DNA of 64,000 nt, from NCBI GenBank assembly GCA_963682175.1, contig OY821772.1, positions 54,396,925-54,460,924 on the forward strand, written 5' to 3'. This stretch comes from Triglochin maritima. Taxonomy: Eukaryota > Streptophyta > Magnoliopsida > Alismatales > Juncaginaceae. Of the stretch, positions 1-13,260 are shown one piece after another; position 1 is the stretch's first letter; every line of letters begins with the position of its first letter. Under the pieces are notes generated by a model, which was given only the letters and a program-made list of their open reading frames with translations, was not told the DNA's origin and ran no database searches. Both the position numbers and the translations under genes were made by a program.

Positions 1-3000
1 TCCTCCGGCCATGTTGCTGCGACACGATCACAGAAGTGATTACTGTTTACAGATGAAAGGAATGGTTTCTGAGAATTACCGTTGCCCTTGTAGGCCGGCA
101 AAGGTGACTTTGGTTGGCCATAAGCAACATCAGCTAAGAAATGTGATCTGGGCTTTGACAGTCCCTTCACACATGCTGTGCCATTACTGCTAGTATGTGG
201 AGTCCAATCTGCATCTGAACCAGGCCAAGCGATGGCAACGGACACATCTCTACATTGGAAGTACTCATATGATTGAGTTGAAGTCACAACACCTTTGCTT
301 CTGCCGTGTCTGGAGCCTGGATCATTTCTCCACACATACACTTGGGAGTCTTCGCTAGCGCACACAACATGCTTCCCATCAGAAGTAAAAGAGGCTGATA
401 TTTGACTGCTAGTGTTGCGAAATCCTGTGATCAGGACACAAATTCACGTTGTCAGATGTCTACAGAGTACAAACAAACATATAAATGTAATAAATATTTG
501 ATAGCAGTGAAGGCACTTGAAAAGCAAATATGATAATCATCGAGGATTCCATCTAGATTGACAGTTTAGTTTCACGGACATAAAGCAAACCTAGGATTAA
601 AAGGTGATTTCCATGAAAGTACCACGAAAATCCACAAAGACATTAGTGCATTATTTTAAGGATAAAGGAAAGGTCAGAGTGCCCAGAATGACGAAGAATG
701 CACTCCAAAGTTTAGAGATGCCACTTCATTATAAGTTCTATTCCACTCAAAGTAAACTAATATAATTCCAAGTAATGATTTACAAAACTGTTTATCAAAA
801 ATAATGTGGTTCTATTGAACGATTTCAACATGTTGTACTTTATTTTTTACAAACAAAAAAAATCTCTTTCAAAGAACCTTCTGTGGGTTTTCTGAGTTAA
901 AATATGTAGCCCCCCAGAACTAGATTATTTGATGACATGTAGAAACAACATTCCGACCTATTGAAGGCATGAAATGACTAAATGTGTATATAAATGACTC
1001 AGATAAATCAACATTAAAATCAGTAACATCCTGAGATATTCGAAAAAAAAAAGAATATCAAAGATTTTCTGCTTGGCGAATCATAACAAGGGTAAATAGT
1101 TTATCTCAACATAAGATTATATAAAATTCCAAGAAAATTTGCAAACTTATAAATAAAAAAGCTCTCATGTTTGTTGACACCCTGCACCTTGATGAACAAG
1201 TACCAAATCACCACATTCTTTTCCTAAAACCAAAGGAATACAATATTTTTTTCCATTGTAAAGTTTGCCACTCAAACATTTATACAAAAGCCAAAAGTAA
1301 AATACATATTTAACATCAGATGCAAATTGATTGGTACAAAATGACCAGCATGTAGTTACTTTCCGCATTGTTTCAAACAAATGTTTTCCGTAAATATCAA
1401 ATATGTATAATGTCATAACTCATAAGTTTGTTATGACTTTTTTTCCAGAAATCCCTACATCATTAGCAACTTATGGAAAGAGGACAAAGATTGCAATTTC
1501 CCTGAATTTCTCGAAAGCCTGCCGTGCATTTTAGTTTTTCATTCACAGATCAATACTGATGACAACGGTCCATTTAATATGAAGACGGAAGGTCAAAAAC
1601 AATATTAGGGTGCATATGTTTTGCAATTTGCTCATAGATTAGTGCTAGACCCAGGTTGCACACAGTAATAAGATTCACACTATAAAACCTAGGATGTTGA
1701 GTTTTCAGAAAATACAGAGAAACAAACACTCGCATGCAACTCAAACTAAAATAAGACTGCACAAGTACAAACTCCCAGTTCGAATTCTTGAGGATAACTA
1801 TATCACATGATTCATGATTTTGGCCTTGTTGGTACGACTGTATTATTAATGCAGCCAAAACAACCACTTGGAGTTGCTGTTAAAACTGAAGCTGATGAAT
1901 TCCTCATAAACTTATAAACCACACTGATGAAAAAAAGAGGATACAGAGCACATCATCGGCATTAAAAAAGGCATGAAGCAACAGGCATATAAATGAACGT
2001 AACTTACCCTTAAACTTGTGGGCAAGTTCAAGATCATCAACAACCCGAATTCGGGAATCAGCAGAAGTAACAAGTACTTCAGACAAACTCCTTGGTGCAA
2101 ACTGTTCAAAAAACATAGTAAAGCTCAAAAAACATGCAGAATGGTGCATTTCTTATACACATTAAAACTAAACTGAAGTGTGATTATGTTGCTAAAGTAC
2201 CTGAAATCCTGTGATTTTCTTCAGATGGGATTTCTTTTTCTTGTTTTGCAGATCAATTTCCATTAATTGTTGTAACTTATTGCCTGGAAACAAATCCAAA
2301 ATAGAATTGAGAAAACTGTAGCTTTTGTAAGTAATATAAAAGTTCACTTGACTGAAGTAGAGATGCACACACAAAAAGAAAACAGATAGATATAAATTTA
2401 CACTGCATAAAGTGTTTAACATAATAAGCTAATAACATATACAGTCTACCTGATGTATCATAGAAATTGCAAGTTCCTTTGTGCGAACCAACTAAAGCAC
2501 CCTTAAAACCAAAAAAATCTCTCTCAGCAAACAAAGGAATAGCGATGGTGCTATATTCAAAAGTATGTTAAAAAAAGAGAGTAGAAGTACATGGCATGTG
2601 GAAAACAAGCACCTGGCCATCGGGTGTGTAGCAAGCAGCAGTAACCATTTCATGTAGATCAACCCAGTCAACAACCTGGCGATGTTCAATGCTCCATAAG
2701 CGAACCTTAGCATCTAAAGCTCCACTTAAGAAATACTTGTCGTTAACAGGATTGAACTGAATGCATGTAACTGCAGATGATATAAATGACAGCAACAGGA
2801 CTGTCAGTTTCTAAAGAAAATGTATGGCTCCAAGCAAAAGCAAAAGCAAAAGTAAAAGCAAGAAGCACAGATATTACTAGTTTAAAAGGTATACATGTGA
2901 TATGATATGCATACCATAGTCACTATGTGAGAATGTCTTAAGACATGCATTGCTTGACATGTCCCAAAGCCGTACAGTTTTGTCCATTGATGAAGAAAGC

Positions 3001-6000
3001 AAAAGCTGCATTGCACAAAATTTAGTTAAAATGCTTTAAAGGGATTTCTTTTTACTGAATATATTTGTTCACCACAACTAAAGCCACTAAATGGGTAGAA
3101 TACTAAGTATCTTCAGTTGAGTAATAAAGCTTTGATTTCATTGCACAAACTTTGAAAAAGCATCACTATGCATAAGATAAGTAAATGTCCAGTTCATTAA
3201 AGTCGCAAGGGGGAAATAAGCAAGTGGAAAAAAAGAAAGAGTTGTTAAGAAATGATTATGTATTTAGAAATGAGTCAATGACCGTTTCCACCTTCGGATA
3301 ATGGATATGATTGTTTTTCATGAAATAAATAGAAAAATCATTTAATCAAAACCTGTTCAGTATTACTATAAAATTATAACACTAACTACTTTTTTTAACG
3401 CAAAACTGATGCATCATGCATCCAGTACAAATTTTTAAATGTTTCCCTAATCATGGATCAAAGCTACTGGAACAATTACATCGTACAACAAACATGTATA
3501 TTAGGAAAGTTCGGTTGGTGAGATTCTATTCTGAACCCCAAGTAACAATAAAAAAGGAATACTCTTTCGTCAGCAAGCAAGTTTGAACTGTAAATTCCTC
3601 TGTTGAAAGATAAGATTAACTCATTCAGATTCAACTAACATCAGGAGGAAAACATCATTATTGACAATAAATATTCATAGGATATAAGATTACAGTGTGT
3701 TCAAGTTAGTTATAAGGCACCTAACATGACAGAAACATGAAACATCACATGCAGCATTCTATTAGACTATGACAGTAAATAGCCACAGTGTGTTCAAGTT
3801 AGTTATAAGGCACCTAACATGACAGAAACATGAAACATCACATGCAGCATTCTATTAGACTATGACAGTAAATAGCCAGGCAAGAAGATCTTCCTTTCAC
3901 CACCATAAACTAAAACATAGGTTCCAACATGCAAAAGTACAGTCGCCTACAGACAAAATGTATACTCGGTGAAGCTTTGCCACATACAAGATTAAAAATG
4001 AAGCAAATGGTGACAATGATGGCACGTGTAAAAATCTAGTGTATAAACATAATTTTGTTTCTTTTATGATTTAACCAAGGAGCGGACGTATTCGTTTATA
4101 ACTTATTTCTACTGAAAATGGTAATGGAAAACATTCTTCCCCCCTTCTCTCATTTCGTACTGTCACTGTACTTGTTATTTTCTTCTGATTACATGCATTC
4201 ATTAGCTTTTTGAGTTTTAAAAGTTGCAAATAAAATTGTAAGCATCTGCACTTGGTAGACTGAAGATTATATTGTTGCATTGCATAGTGGAACACATGGT
4301 TGGAACCTCATCTACTGAAAAAAAAATCTACCTCCCCTAGATTATATTCCAATAGTGATCCGATCAAAGCAGGTGACCCATTGGCAGTGTCATTTATTGA
4401 ATCTATCATCTTCAAAATGCACAGATATTCTTATTTTGCCTCAGGAATCTAAGGTGCAAACTCGGAGCAATGTGAACCACAAGGCAAAGAATTAGTTGAA
4501 GTTGAAAACCTGTTCGAACTAATAAATTGTGTGGAACGGAAATCGTTATAACAAAACAAACTTATTACGGTTTCCATGTAAGTTAATGGTCTGTCTTGTG
4601 TCAACAAGAACTACAAATTCCCAAAAAGATCCTTACAGACACAGTGCAAAGATATATAAGACCACTTTGTTCCTGATTTTTTTAAACCAATGAATTCAAA
4701 CATTTGACTCCAACAAATAGATATGCTATAGAGCCTGTTCAATACTAGGGAAACAGTTTGCCAACAACACAATGATAAGTGTCTCATGCATCCTTATCTA
4801 TGAAACCTAAAATGTATTCATAGTCAAAATACAACAGTGTGGTTAACAGATTGTAGAGGAAAAAACAAACTTGAACCTTTATCAATCAACCATATTCATC
4901 TATATATAACTGTTTACCAGAAAAATAAGAGTTAACCAAATTGAGCTCATGAATGGCAATGCAAAACCCAAATGAAGAAGAAACAAGCTGACCTTAGACT
5001 TCGACCAGGACAGATCCAGAACATCCTTCTGGTGACCACGGAATGAACGAATGGGTTTCTCCGACAATGCAAATACATTTTCAGGCATTATTACATGGTC
5101 TAAGCTGAATGACCTTCTGGCACCGGGGACCTTGGATTTCCTCTTCCTTTCTGAATAGCTCCCCTCAAAATTGGGCATCATCTCCGTCAAGTCCGGGGTC
5201 CCATTGCTAATGGGCGTGAAAGGACTAAAACAGTGCACACTATCTGCATCCCACAGCCCCCTCTCCGCCATCAAATCCCTCTTCCTCTCGGTCTCCACCA
5301 CCTGCCAAACATGGATAACACAATCCTCCCCTGCAGTCGCCAGATATTTACCGTCCAAGCTGAATTTCATGCTCCAAATCGAGCCAGAATGCGCAAGCAC
5401 CTCCTGATTCATGTAAAGGCCAGTGAGCTCCTTCCAAGACCCACCGTAATGCCTCACCCTCACTCTCCCAGACCCACAATGTGAGCGATGAGAGTGCCCA
5501 TCCTGGCTATCATCCGTAGCGGAACTCGACCTTCTCCCACCCTTGTCCGACCCCGTATCCTTCTCGTCCCCACTCTTCCTCTCCCCTCCACCGACAACCG
5601 TACCCGCCATGCTCCGGATGCTCCTCAACCAACTTCCTCTTTTCTTAACCCTCGACCCCCCACCACTCCCGACGAAATCATTATCGCCAGCGTCACCACC
5701 TGCAGAATCCTGACTCTGGCGGCGCATAAGCTCCTCCACAATAGGGGAATGCCCAGTCACAGATCTCTTGAACTCCTCCATCGTAAGCTGGCGTCCGGTC
5801 CCAACCTCCCTCAGCTTATTCCACATCCCATCCTCCCTCACCTCCTTCACCACAAACTCCACCCCGCTATCCAAATCCTTAATCGTACACATCCTCTCCA
5901 GATCGGACCCCTCGTCTCCGTCCCCATTCCCGGAAGCTGACTTGGCCAGAGGCGGCTTGGCGCCGCGCCGGTGGCAGACGGAACCGTCCGATCTGGACCG

Positions 6001-6285
6001 GAAGACGACCTTCTTGGGGGGGACGGGGTCGGAGGAAGGGTTGGAGCGGGAGAGGGAAGGGTCCCCTACGAGGCCGAGGCGCTGGAGGAGGAGCCTCCGG
6101 CGTTCCTCGACAGAAGACGGCTGGGAGGCCCAGACTTCGTAGGAGGAGGGGCGGGGACGGCGGTGGTCGGAGTCGGAGTCGGAGGCAGAGGCGGAGGTGG
6201 AGGAGCAGGAGGAGGAGAGGATCCGGTCCAGAGACTCGTGGAACTCGTCGTCGGAGACGGGGAGGTCGCAGCCGGTGGTGGTCAT
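1..6285 (-). CDS. WDR44-like WD40 repeat protein, 5' seven exons (3' end outside window)
   Basis: Exons are 6285-4993, 3005-2915, 2770-2613, 2501-2450, 2283-2201, 2101-2008 and 424-1. All visible introns are GT-AG and the reading phases agree at every junction, giving about 731 residues before the window edge. The first ATG of the open frame is at 6285; a GTG two codons upstream is ignored. The N-terminal 280 residues are acidic, then Ser-, Arg- and Gly-rich and probably disordered. WD repeats follow, for example [20 protein letters not shown], then a repeat containing [17 protein letters not shown], and [11 protein letters not shown] encoded by exon 2. Exon 7 gives another repeat ([22 protein letters not shown]). 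Long unstructured segments plus a C-terminal propeller match plant proteins related to animal WDR44, a Rab11-binding protein; a trafficking role is inferred from that family only. Introns 1 and 6 are long, about 2.0 and 1.6 kb. Confidence 0.93.
3693..3878. repeat. two-copy 93-bp perfect tandem duplication in WD40 intron 1
   Basis: The 93-bp segment starting CAGTGTGTTCAAGTTAG at 3693 recurs head to tail at 3786 with no difference seen until the copy ends near 3878. It lies inside the first intron of the WD40 gene, so it does not affect coding. Perfect identity suggests a recent duplication or replication slip. Confidence 0.9.
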
Positions 6286-7570
6286 CGGCACCGTAGCATA
6301 ACCGCCGGTCGACGTGTTTTTGGATCTCCGAAATTGAGTTAAGAGTGTGTTGTGGGATTTTTATTTGGGATTTATTTATTTATATTTATTGGGGTGTGTG
6401 GTTGGGACTTGGAGAGTGATAAGTTATTGAGTTGAGGTTTGGTTGTGTTTGCTGCTTCAACGGTTCAACTAATGCGTTGGGGTGGAGAATTTTGCGGACC
6501 GGTCCCCATCGATCTTGTTATTTCATTTGTTCATATTTTTTTGATTTATCTACTTGTTTTTACTACCCATCTTTTTTTAATTATCTTACATTCGTACCTA
6601 CTCGTCTCTACCACCCATCTCATTTTAAATCTTGAACATTCCAAACATGTCAATCAGACTGTTGAGATTCGATCATTGGTTTTGATTATCTTAAGAAAAA
6701 TGATCTCCCAATTGAGCTAATCCAGTCGGTTGTTTAAGATTGAAAATATGGTGTTGCATTTGATACATTTAAAGAAAAGTTGGGAGGATGATGTGGTTAT
6801 GTTAAGTTGTTTATATAATTGGTATGATTTTTAGTTATTAAGGTGAGTTGCGGTTACACTGACCATAGATTGTTACGAGGATGAAAATCAAATATGTATC
6901 TTCATCCCACCCAACTAATCCTTAAACTAATTGAGATGCACTCTTTATGTAGGTCTCGTATCCTATGGGATGACACTTAAGATGTACGTACCATTACGAT
7001 GTATAATAATTTAGTGAAGTATTTTTATTGTGATGTTTTAGTTAAATTTAAGAATATATAAAAGCTCAAGTTTGGGGGTTTGTGCTCAATATAGTTTTTT
7101 CGTTCAATCTTGCATCATGAGTCTAAGACACTAGGAGGATGAGTGGAAGTACAAATGTTGGGGTGATCGATCAAGTTCATGCAATTGACCTTTAAAAGAA
7201 ATGAGAATGGATTTTAACTGGAAAAGAGTCAAAGACCCCCTACAACTACAAAGATATAGGACAACCACTACGTATCCCATTTGGTCCGAGAAAGTAGGAT
7301 GCATATTTGAATCTTACCCATTAATAACCCACCTTTGGTAATAATACCCTACCAATTATAATAATAATAACTTTACTGAGATATATATGTCAATTGTCAT
7401 GTGAATAAAATATTACCCTTTCAAATCCTAAGAAAACTACTACATTGAAATCTAACTTGAAATTTGTACCATTTGTGTTTGACAAAAATCTCATATGCAA
7501 AAATATTAGTTTAGTAATTAGAAAGTTGCATGATAGCAACCAAAACACAAATAAACTATCTTATTAGTTG

Positions 7571-7608
<38 letters not shown>

Positions 7609-9473
7609 TTCATGAAGGACTTTTCCGCAGTGAAGTAAAAAGGTCTTCATCCAGCTAGTAAAGCCTGCAGCGCGCAAGGAGGAGTGAGTGACGGCGGATT
7701 CTTAACTGCGATAGCGTTTATATAATTCAGATAAAGTTTGGGGGTGTTTCTGCAAAGGAGTGCAACGTTTTGGACGGGAAGTGGCGGGAGCAGAATAAAT
7801 GGCACTACGGCAGCAACAGTTGTCACATCTTTGTTAATTTCTCAATCCTATGCAGATGCGGCGGTGACCATAACTTCCGGTGACTGAAGTCACATCAATG
7901 TTTTTAATTCTATTTTCTCGTGTTTTTATTATATATCTCCTTATTTTATTTTATTTTATTTTGAAAAATAAGAGAAAAAAGAGTATAAGGTAAACTCTTT
8001 TTTTGAAAATAAGAAGGTGAACATTGGCTCTAAATGTTCAGTTCAGAATTTGATCTTGCGACATTTTTTGGAAGAATATTTTAGGTCATAGTAAATATAT
8101 GGGCGTGTGGTCTATTTTTTGATACATTTTTTTTACATTTACGTATGATTTATTTTTAAAAGTTGACTATCTCGGTACAAATACAGGGTACATTACGATC
8201 ACTATTGGTAAGACTAGCTAAGACTCATAACAACTTATTTTCAAGTAGATTTTACTCAACTTAATATCAACTAATCAACATCTTGAAAGGAGAAAAATGA
8301 CAATTATTTGATACGTTAGTAACTATTACTTCTTTTATCCCACCCACAAAAAGTTTGTAGATCGGTCAAAAAGATTTATAACCATACTTAGCAAGTTCAA
8401 CTTTGTTCTACATATTTTGAAATGAAAAAAAAAATGAATTATCCATCAATAGATAATATACTATATTTTAGGATTTGGAATCAATTCTTGCTATTTTAGA
8501 CATATATGGAATTAAAACTATCTAAAGATTCTAAACGTCCACTTTTTGCATATACAATTAAGTTCATAAACATACACCGGATTCATAGCTAATAGGTTCC
8601 TATGCAATAGAAAAGTGGCATCAAAAGGGTGAGAGATATGCACGTTAATGCAATATCTAAAAGTTTATTATTCTTAAAATGTATGATTAAATATATAAAA
8701 AATCAACAAAAAAACTCACGTTGTGTAGTGCGAGAGATTTAGGGTGATGACGGTGGAAAATGAATTAGAAACCCCCCCAACGAATGGGAGGCCACCACGT
8801 GTCAGTAAGTGCCCAGACCCAGCATGGGAAGGGGTGCGGCGGTGAGCGGATCCGTGATTTGGACACTTCACAGTTGGTTTTTGAGGCAGACGTCGTAGTA
8901 GGGGACCAAAGCCTGGAGAAGGCGGTGAAGTTAGGAACGAGAAATTATCCAAAAAATAGTTGAGATACATGTTGATATCCACGTTATTTTGGGTTGAGTT
9001 TTAGTAATTTTGGTAAGATTACAAATTATGACCGTATGTGAAATTTGATCGAGAATTTCTTTTCGTTGGATCACGTGGATTACTTTGAAGATTTTTAGAG
9101 AATTCATGTCAACTAATTCAAAGGATTATCAAGACAAGAAGATAAAAATCGAGAGAGAGAAGAGTTTGTGAATATGTATGAGGTTGTTAGAAAATGAATG
9201 TTTATTTCTAAATATAAAGTTGTTGTGAAAAAAGTGATTTAGAATAGTAAAAACAAGAACATATTATCTAGAAAAATTAAAATCTACGTAAAAGATAACG
9301 TTGAGATTAAAATCTCCGAAAAAGAGAAAATCCATTATAAAATCTCATTAAAAGTAAAATTACAAAATAAATTCTATGTAAAATGGAAAGTTTAGAATAA
9401 AATGGGTTGAAAATTTGAAGTTGTAAGAATAAAAATCTTTGAAAAGTGAGAGTTAGATGATAATTTTGTTTGG
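6286..9473. other. intergenic: WD40 gene leader/promoter, then AT-rich DNA without recognised genes
   Basis: The first 100-150 bp are the probable 5' leader and promoter of the divergent-facing WD40 gene. Beyond that the DNA is AT-rich, with one long dinucleotide run at 7574 and short open frames (for example 8716-8982) that look like chance. A GC-richer patch at 8760-8930 contains a CCACGTGTC G-box-like motif but no protein I recognise. Confidence 0.6.
7574..7605. repeat. (TA)n microsatellite, 32 bp
   Basis: Uninterrupted alternating TA from 7574 to 7605. Such runs are usually length-polymorphic in plants. Confidence 0.97.
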
Positions 9474-10363
9474 GAACTACTATTCGTTGTCCTAAAACTA
9501 CTTAAATCGCTCGTCCAATTACTATTTTGTCATTCACAATCCATTTAATATGTATTTAGTCTCATCTCTTAAACTAATGTTTATGTCTAACTTTTCCTCA
9601 CTTTATCAGTCACAACACAACGAAAATGTCTGCTCAAACATCTATATCACGTGAATTTCAAAAAAAAAATTACCCAGATGGACGCCTCCCTCACGGGGGA
9701 GGCGTTTGTTGCAGACACTCGTCCAAAAAACAAATTAAAAAAATCTTAAAATTATACGGTGTGTTATCTCAAATTATTTGAGGTTCCGTTGCAAGATTTT
9801 GTGGTAACATGTTGGATTATAATGAGTTTTTTTTTGCAAATGATGAAAATCCAAAAAATTTCCGACGAAGTGGAATGTCTCTCGTTCACCGGGAAGCGAG
9901 ACCCCCGACCGACCTGTCGAGGTTGTATTTGGTAAACTTCAAGACTTACAAAAAAACTCACTATAATCCACCCCATAAATACTGAAAAATATTGAAACAG
10001 AACCTGAAATAATTTGAGATAACACACCCTATAATTTTAAATTTTTTTTATTAAAAAAAACACATCTGAGCCAGACGCCTCCCACATTGGGGGGGGGGGG
10101 GGGGCTCCGGCGAACGCCTCGTAATTTTATTTTATTTTAATAAAAAGAAGTCAGACATTTTACGAGATTCGAGTGCACTGGGACGTCCACTGACTCCTTT
10201 CCTGACATATGAAACATTGTTTTTGATGATTATGAGAGGAAGACGAAGAGAGAGTGGTGGTATGAGAGTGAAATGAAGAGATATATAAGTAGAAATGAAA
10301 GAATGACAAAACGGTAATTTACACGGGCGATTTAAGTAGTTTTGGGGAGACAAATAGTAATTC
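9474..10363. mobile_element. Element A: fold-back deletion derivative of the MULE-OTU/PMD family
   Basis: The ends are inverted repeats of about 60 bp: GAACTACTATTCGTTGTCC on the left and the complement of GAATTACTATTTGTCTCCCC on the right. Both continue into AAAACTACTTAAATCGC, which also ends elements B and C. The left arm keeps the transposase exon 1 (ATGTCTGCTCAAACATC at about 9627), a GACGCC hairpin at 9681-9706, and the start of exon 2 (GTTCCGTTGCAAGATTT near 9784). The right arm keeps the PMD-side first exon (around 10150-10215, minus strand), a hairpin at 10074-10115 with a 16-G run, and then a second, inverted transposase exon 2 start (about 9960-10010). The arms are therefore partly inverted copies of each other. 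It is non-coding and must have been mobilised in trans. I found no clean target-site duplication. Confidence 0.8.
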
Positions 10364-10440
10364 AGTTTTTTAAATGTTTGAAAATATAACTATTTAAAAA
10401 TTGTAATATGAGAATATATCCGTTTCTATTTTGTTAAGGG

Positions 10441-11810
10441 TCGTGATACACGGACGCGGGCGACCGAGACGCGCCTAACGTGGTCAGTTGAGTCAGCAAT
10501 CCAGTCAGCAGAGAATTTTATTTAATAACATGTTTATGTTACATGCAACTTTTAGTTTTCCAATGCAACATTAATTTCTCACTGCAACGTTTGGTTTCCT
10601 CATACAACTTTTCATTTTTCCAACGCAACTTTTGGTTTCTCCATGCAAACTTTGGATACAAAGTTAAAATAAAGAGTTCATTTTTTGTCATTTTAAACAT
10701 ATAAATATGTTCATTTTAACATCTACGTCTGTCCTTTTTAACATAAGAGTTTATACTTTCTAAGTATGATTTTGTCATTTTTAACATAAGAGTTGTTTTT
10801 CCTTTTTAAGTAATGTTTCATCATTTTTAAGTTATGTTTGTTCCTTTTTAGGTATTGTTTCATCATTTTTAACATAGTATGTTGTTTTTCCTTTTTAAGT
10901 TATGTTTGTTCATTTTTAAGTTGTTTTTTTCTTTTTTAAGTTCATGTTTTTCCTTTTTAAGTTGTTTTTTCTTTTTAAGTTCCCGTTTTTCCTTTTTAAG
11001 AAGTTGTTTTCCTTTCTAAGTTTGTCATTTTTATCATCTTTGTTCGTCATTTTCAAAACACGAAATCAAACTCAATACTGTGAAAATAAATCAGAAACCC
11101 CTAAAAATTAATATCAAAGTCAAACCAACTTTAAACAAGAACACCACAAAGAAACAAACTTTTCAAAATAACATCGAAAAACCAAGATCGATCCATCACA
11201 TAACAAAACCAAAAACTTCAAATCAACCACAAAGAAACAAACTTTTCCGCAAAAAACTCAACACAAAAAACCTAAATCAGATACAAAGAATCACACTTCC
11301 CAAAAAAATCAAGACCAATCAATCATAGAAAAAAACTAAAAACGTTAAATCAACCACGAAAACCAAACTTTCCCCAAAAAATATCACACAAAAAACTCAA
11401 ATCAGCTACAAAGAACTACATTCCTCCTCATCCTCGTCTTGAGACAGACTCCAACGCTGACCACTTCCTCCTCCTCTCTGACCAACTACGTCGTGACGTC
11501 CTAACCAACACCGTCGGCGTCCCACCTCCTCCAAACTCATTCCCACGTCGTCTCCCTCGGCATCTCTTTTACCGATCTCGCTTTCCACCGGGAGAAAATG
11601 ATGGAGAATGAAAGGTTTTAGGAGATAATGGAAGGTTATGAGGAGATATGTATGGTGGAAACAAATGTCGTATAGTTTAGCGTGCTTGTGATGTGACACA
11701 AAATAAATAAATAATATATTATTTAATTAATCTTTGGTTTTTGCTGACTGGATTAACCACGTGAGACGACGTCCCGGACACACTGCGTCAACAAATCATT
11801 TTTCTTTTGT
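10441..11810. mobile_element. candidate non-autonomous inverted-repeat element (unclassified)
   Basis: Near the left edge AATCCAGTCAGCA (10498-10510) is matched by its exact complement at 11742-11754, and the surrounding bases (CGTGGT and GGGACGTCG-like blocks) are also partly inverted. Between them, 10730-11020 holds about a dozen copies of CTTTTTAAGTT-like words, followed by an A-rich stretch and a CT-rich stretch. No transposase domain is visible, and the lysine-rich open frame at 11080-11328 reflects base composition. I could not fix the exact ends or a target duplication, so the class is unknown. Confidence 0.4.
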
Positions 11811-12295
11811 TAATTGTCAAGTTTGAGTTAACTACCGAAAATCTAGTATTTCACGTATAGAAGAGAAAAATAGAATTATGGTAATTTTTTTTATTAATTG
11901 TCAAGAAGAGAAAAATAGAATTATGGTAAATTTTTTTATTTTATTTTCTAAGATATATTCACGTATCCCTCTAAAAATGTATCAAACTTTGCATTTCCAA
12001 ATGTTACCCGTTCCACCTTTTGTTTTTCCGATTTCGGTAAACACTTTTTTTCCTAGGTAGTTTTCGACATGATGTGAAAATGACCCCTCAAACTGTTAAT
12101 GTTTGTGCGTGGTAGTTGTTGCGAAATATTGAATTTTGGTTTATTAAACTGAACTGCTAAACATCGCCCCAAAATTACTTAAATCGCCCCTTGAAATTAC
12201 CAAATTGCCCTTCATCCTATTTTTGCTTATATATCTCACAATTTCACTCTTTTTTCAAAACTTTCTCTTCCTATACCTACTACAGAAGATTAGGA

Positions 12296-12957
12296 ATGTC
12301 TCGGAGGCCAGGCAAGCAGCCAGCAGTTCCCCCGGTGTACCCGTATACGGTAACCTTACTTTATTTATTTGTTTTTAAAAAATAAAAAAAATTAAAAAAA
12401 GTGGACGACGTCCGAGGGAGACGCCCCCCGCATGGGGCGGGCGTCCGAGGAAGCCGCTCCCCCCATGGGCATGATGAGCATGCGGTGCGGTCTGCGACAG
12501 CAGCGACGTACGACGTCAGGTTCCCCGCTTCTACAGCGGAATCGACTTGGCGGACATTTCCGAGATCATGCCGACTGTTCCTTGGCGACTTCAGACGTAG
12601 TCGCGACCCCTCCGAGTGTGATGCACGTTATCTTGATTGGTTCAGTAGTTACTCACATCCTATCATCGTCCGTGGTGCCTCCCGGAGAGCAGATCGACCA
12701 CTAGATAGGACGTGTGGCGATCTGGTAATTTTTTCATTTTATCTATATTTATTTGTACCGTATATTTTGTTAATGTACGCTAATGTTATTGTTATGTGCA
12801 GTGGATGGGTAAGATGATACGGGCTGTAGACCCAATCTTGCAGATGAGGGATGAGCTGCCAGACGATGCCAGAGCTGCATGCGGAGATTTGGATGAGATC
12901 ATACACTCGTGGCATACTCAGTTAGGCATCTCCGACCATGATTCGGATGATGAGTAG
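12296..12957 (+). pseudogene. plant mobile domain (PMD/MAIN-like) gene of element B, internally deleted
   Basis: Exon 1 (12296-12349) encodes 18 residues beginning MSRRPGKQP and ends at a GT donor. An intron with a GACGCC/GGCGTC hairpin (12420-12445) follows. The next exon begins around 12510 and runs to 12724; it encodes YDVRFPASTAESTW and YLDWFSSYSHPIIV, typical of the C-terminal part of plant mobile domains. The last exon (12802-12957) joins in phase 0 and ends HTQLGISDHDSDDE then TAG. The conserved PMD core seen in element C (EMTITLHDVFQII and LFLLLGCVLFVDKS) is absent, so the middle of the gene is deleted. PMD proteins such as MAIN and MAIL1 act in nuclear silencing and development; a role for this transposon copy is unknown. 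Confidence 0.75.
12400..12450. repeat. GACGCC/GGCGTC hairpin in PMD intron 1, element B
   Basis: GACGCCC at 12420 and GGGCGTC ending at 12445 form an inverted repeat around a short CG-rich loop. It starts about 70 bp after the end of the first PMD exon. Equivalent hairpins occupy the same place in elements A and C. Confidence 0.8.
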
Positions 12958-13010
12958 GCTGATCTGTTGTACCGTACTCTTAGTATTTGCATTTATATTT
13001 GTTTATCTGT

Positions 13011-13260
13011 CGTACGCTTATTATTTGTATTTGTGTTTGTGTTTGCTAACATATCGTACGCTTATTATTTGTATTTGTGTTTGCTTATTTGTCATACGCT
13101 TATTATTTTTATTTGTGTTTGCTAACGTATCGTACTATTATATATAATGCAAATAAATCAAACATATCAAAACATATTACATAATAAAGCAACAATATAT
13201 AGTATACAAACATATCAAAACATGTTACATAATTGGTACAAACATATCAAAACATATTAC
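13011..13260. repeat. short tandem repeats downstream of the PMD gene
   Basis: CGTACGCTTATTATTTGTAT-like units start at 13011, 13055, 13093 and 13131, spaced 38-44 bp. They are followed by three copies of an AACATATCAAAACAT-type word up to about 13260. They fill the gap between the two convergent genes of element B and probably cover both 3' ends. Confidence 0.7.

Noticed and set aside
5171..6342. Long plus-strand open frames opposite WD40 exon 1
   Set aside because: Shadows of the GC-rich coding exon on the minus strand, which has clear WD repeats and consistent splicing.
8716..8982. Open frame of 88 residues in a GC-richer patch
   Set aside because: No recognisable protein, no splice or promoter support beyond a G-box-like word.
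11080..11328. Lysine/asparagine-rich open frame of 82 residues
   Set aside because: A-rich low-complexity DNA in the candidate inverted-repeat element; no domain or splice context.
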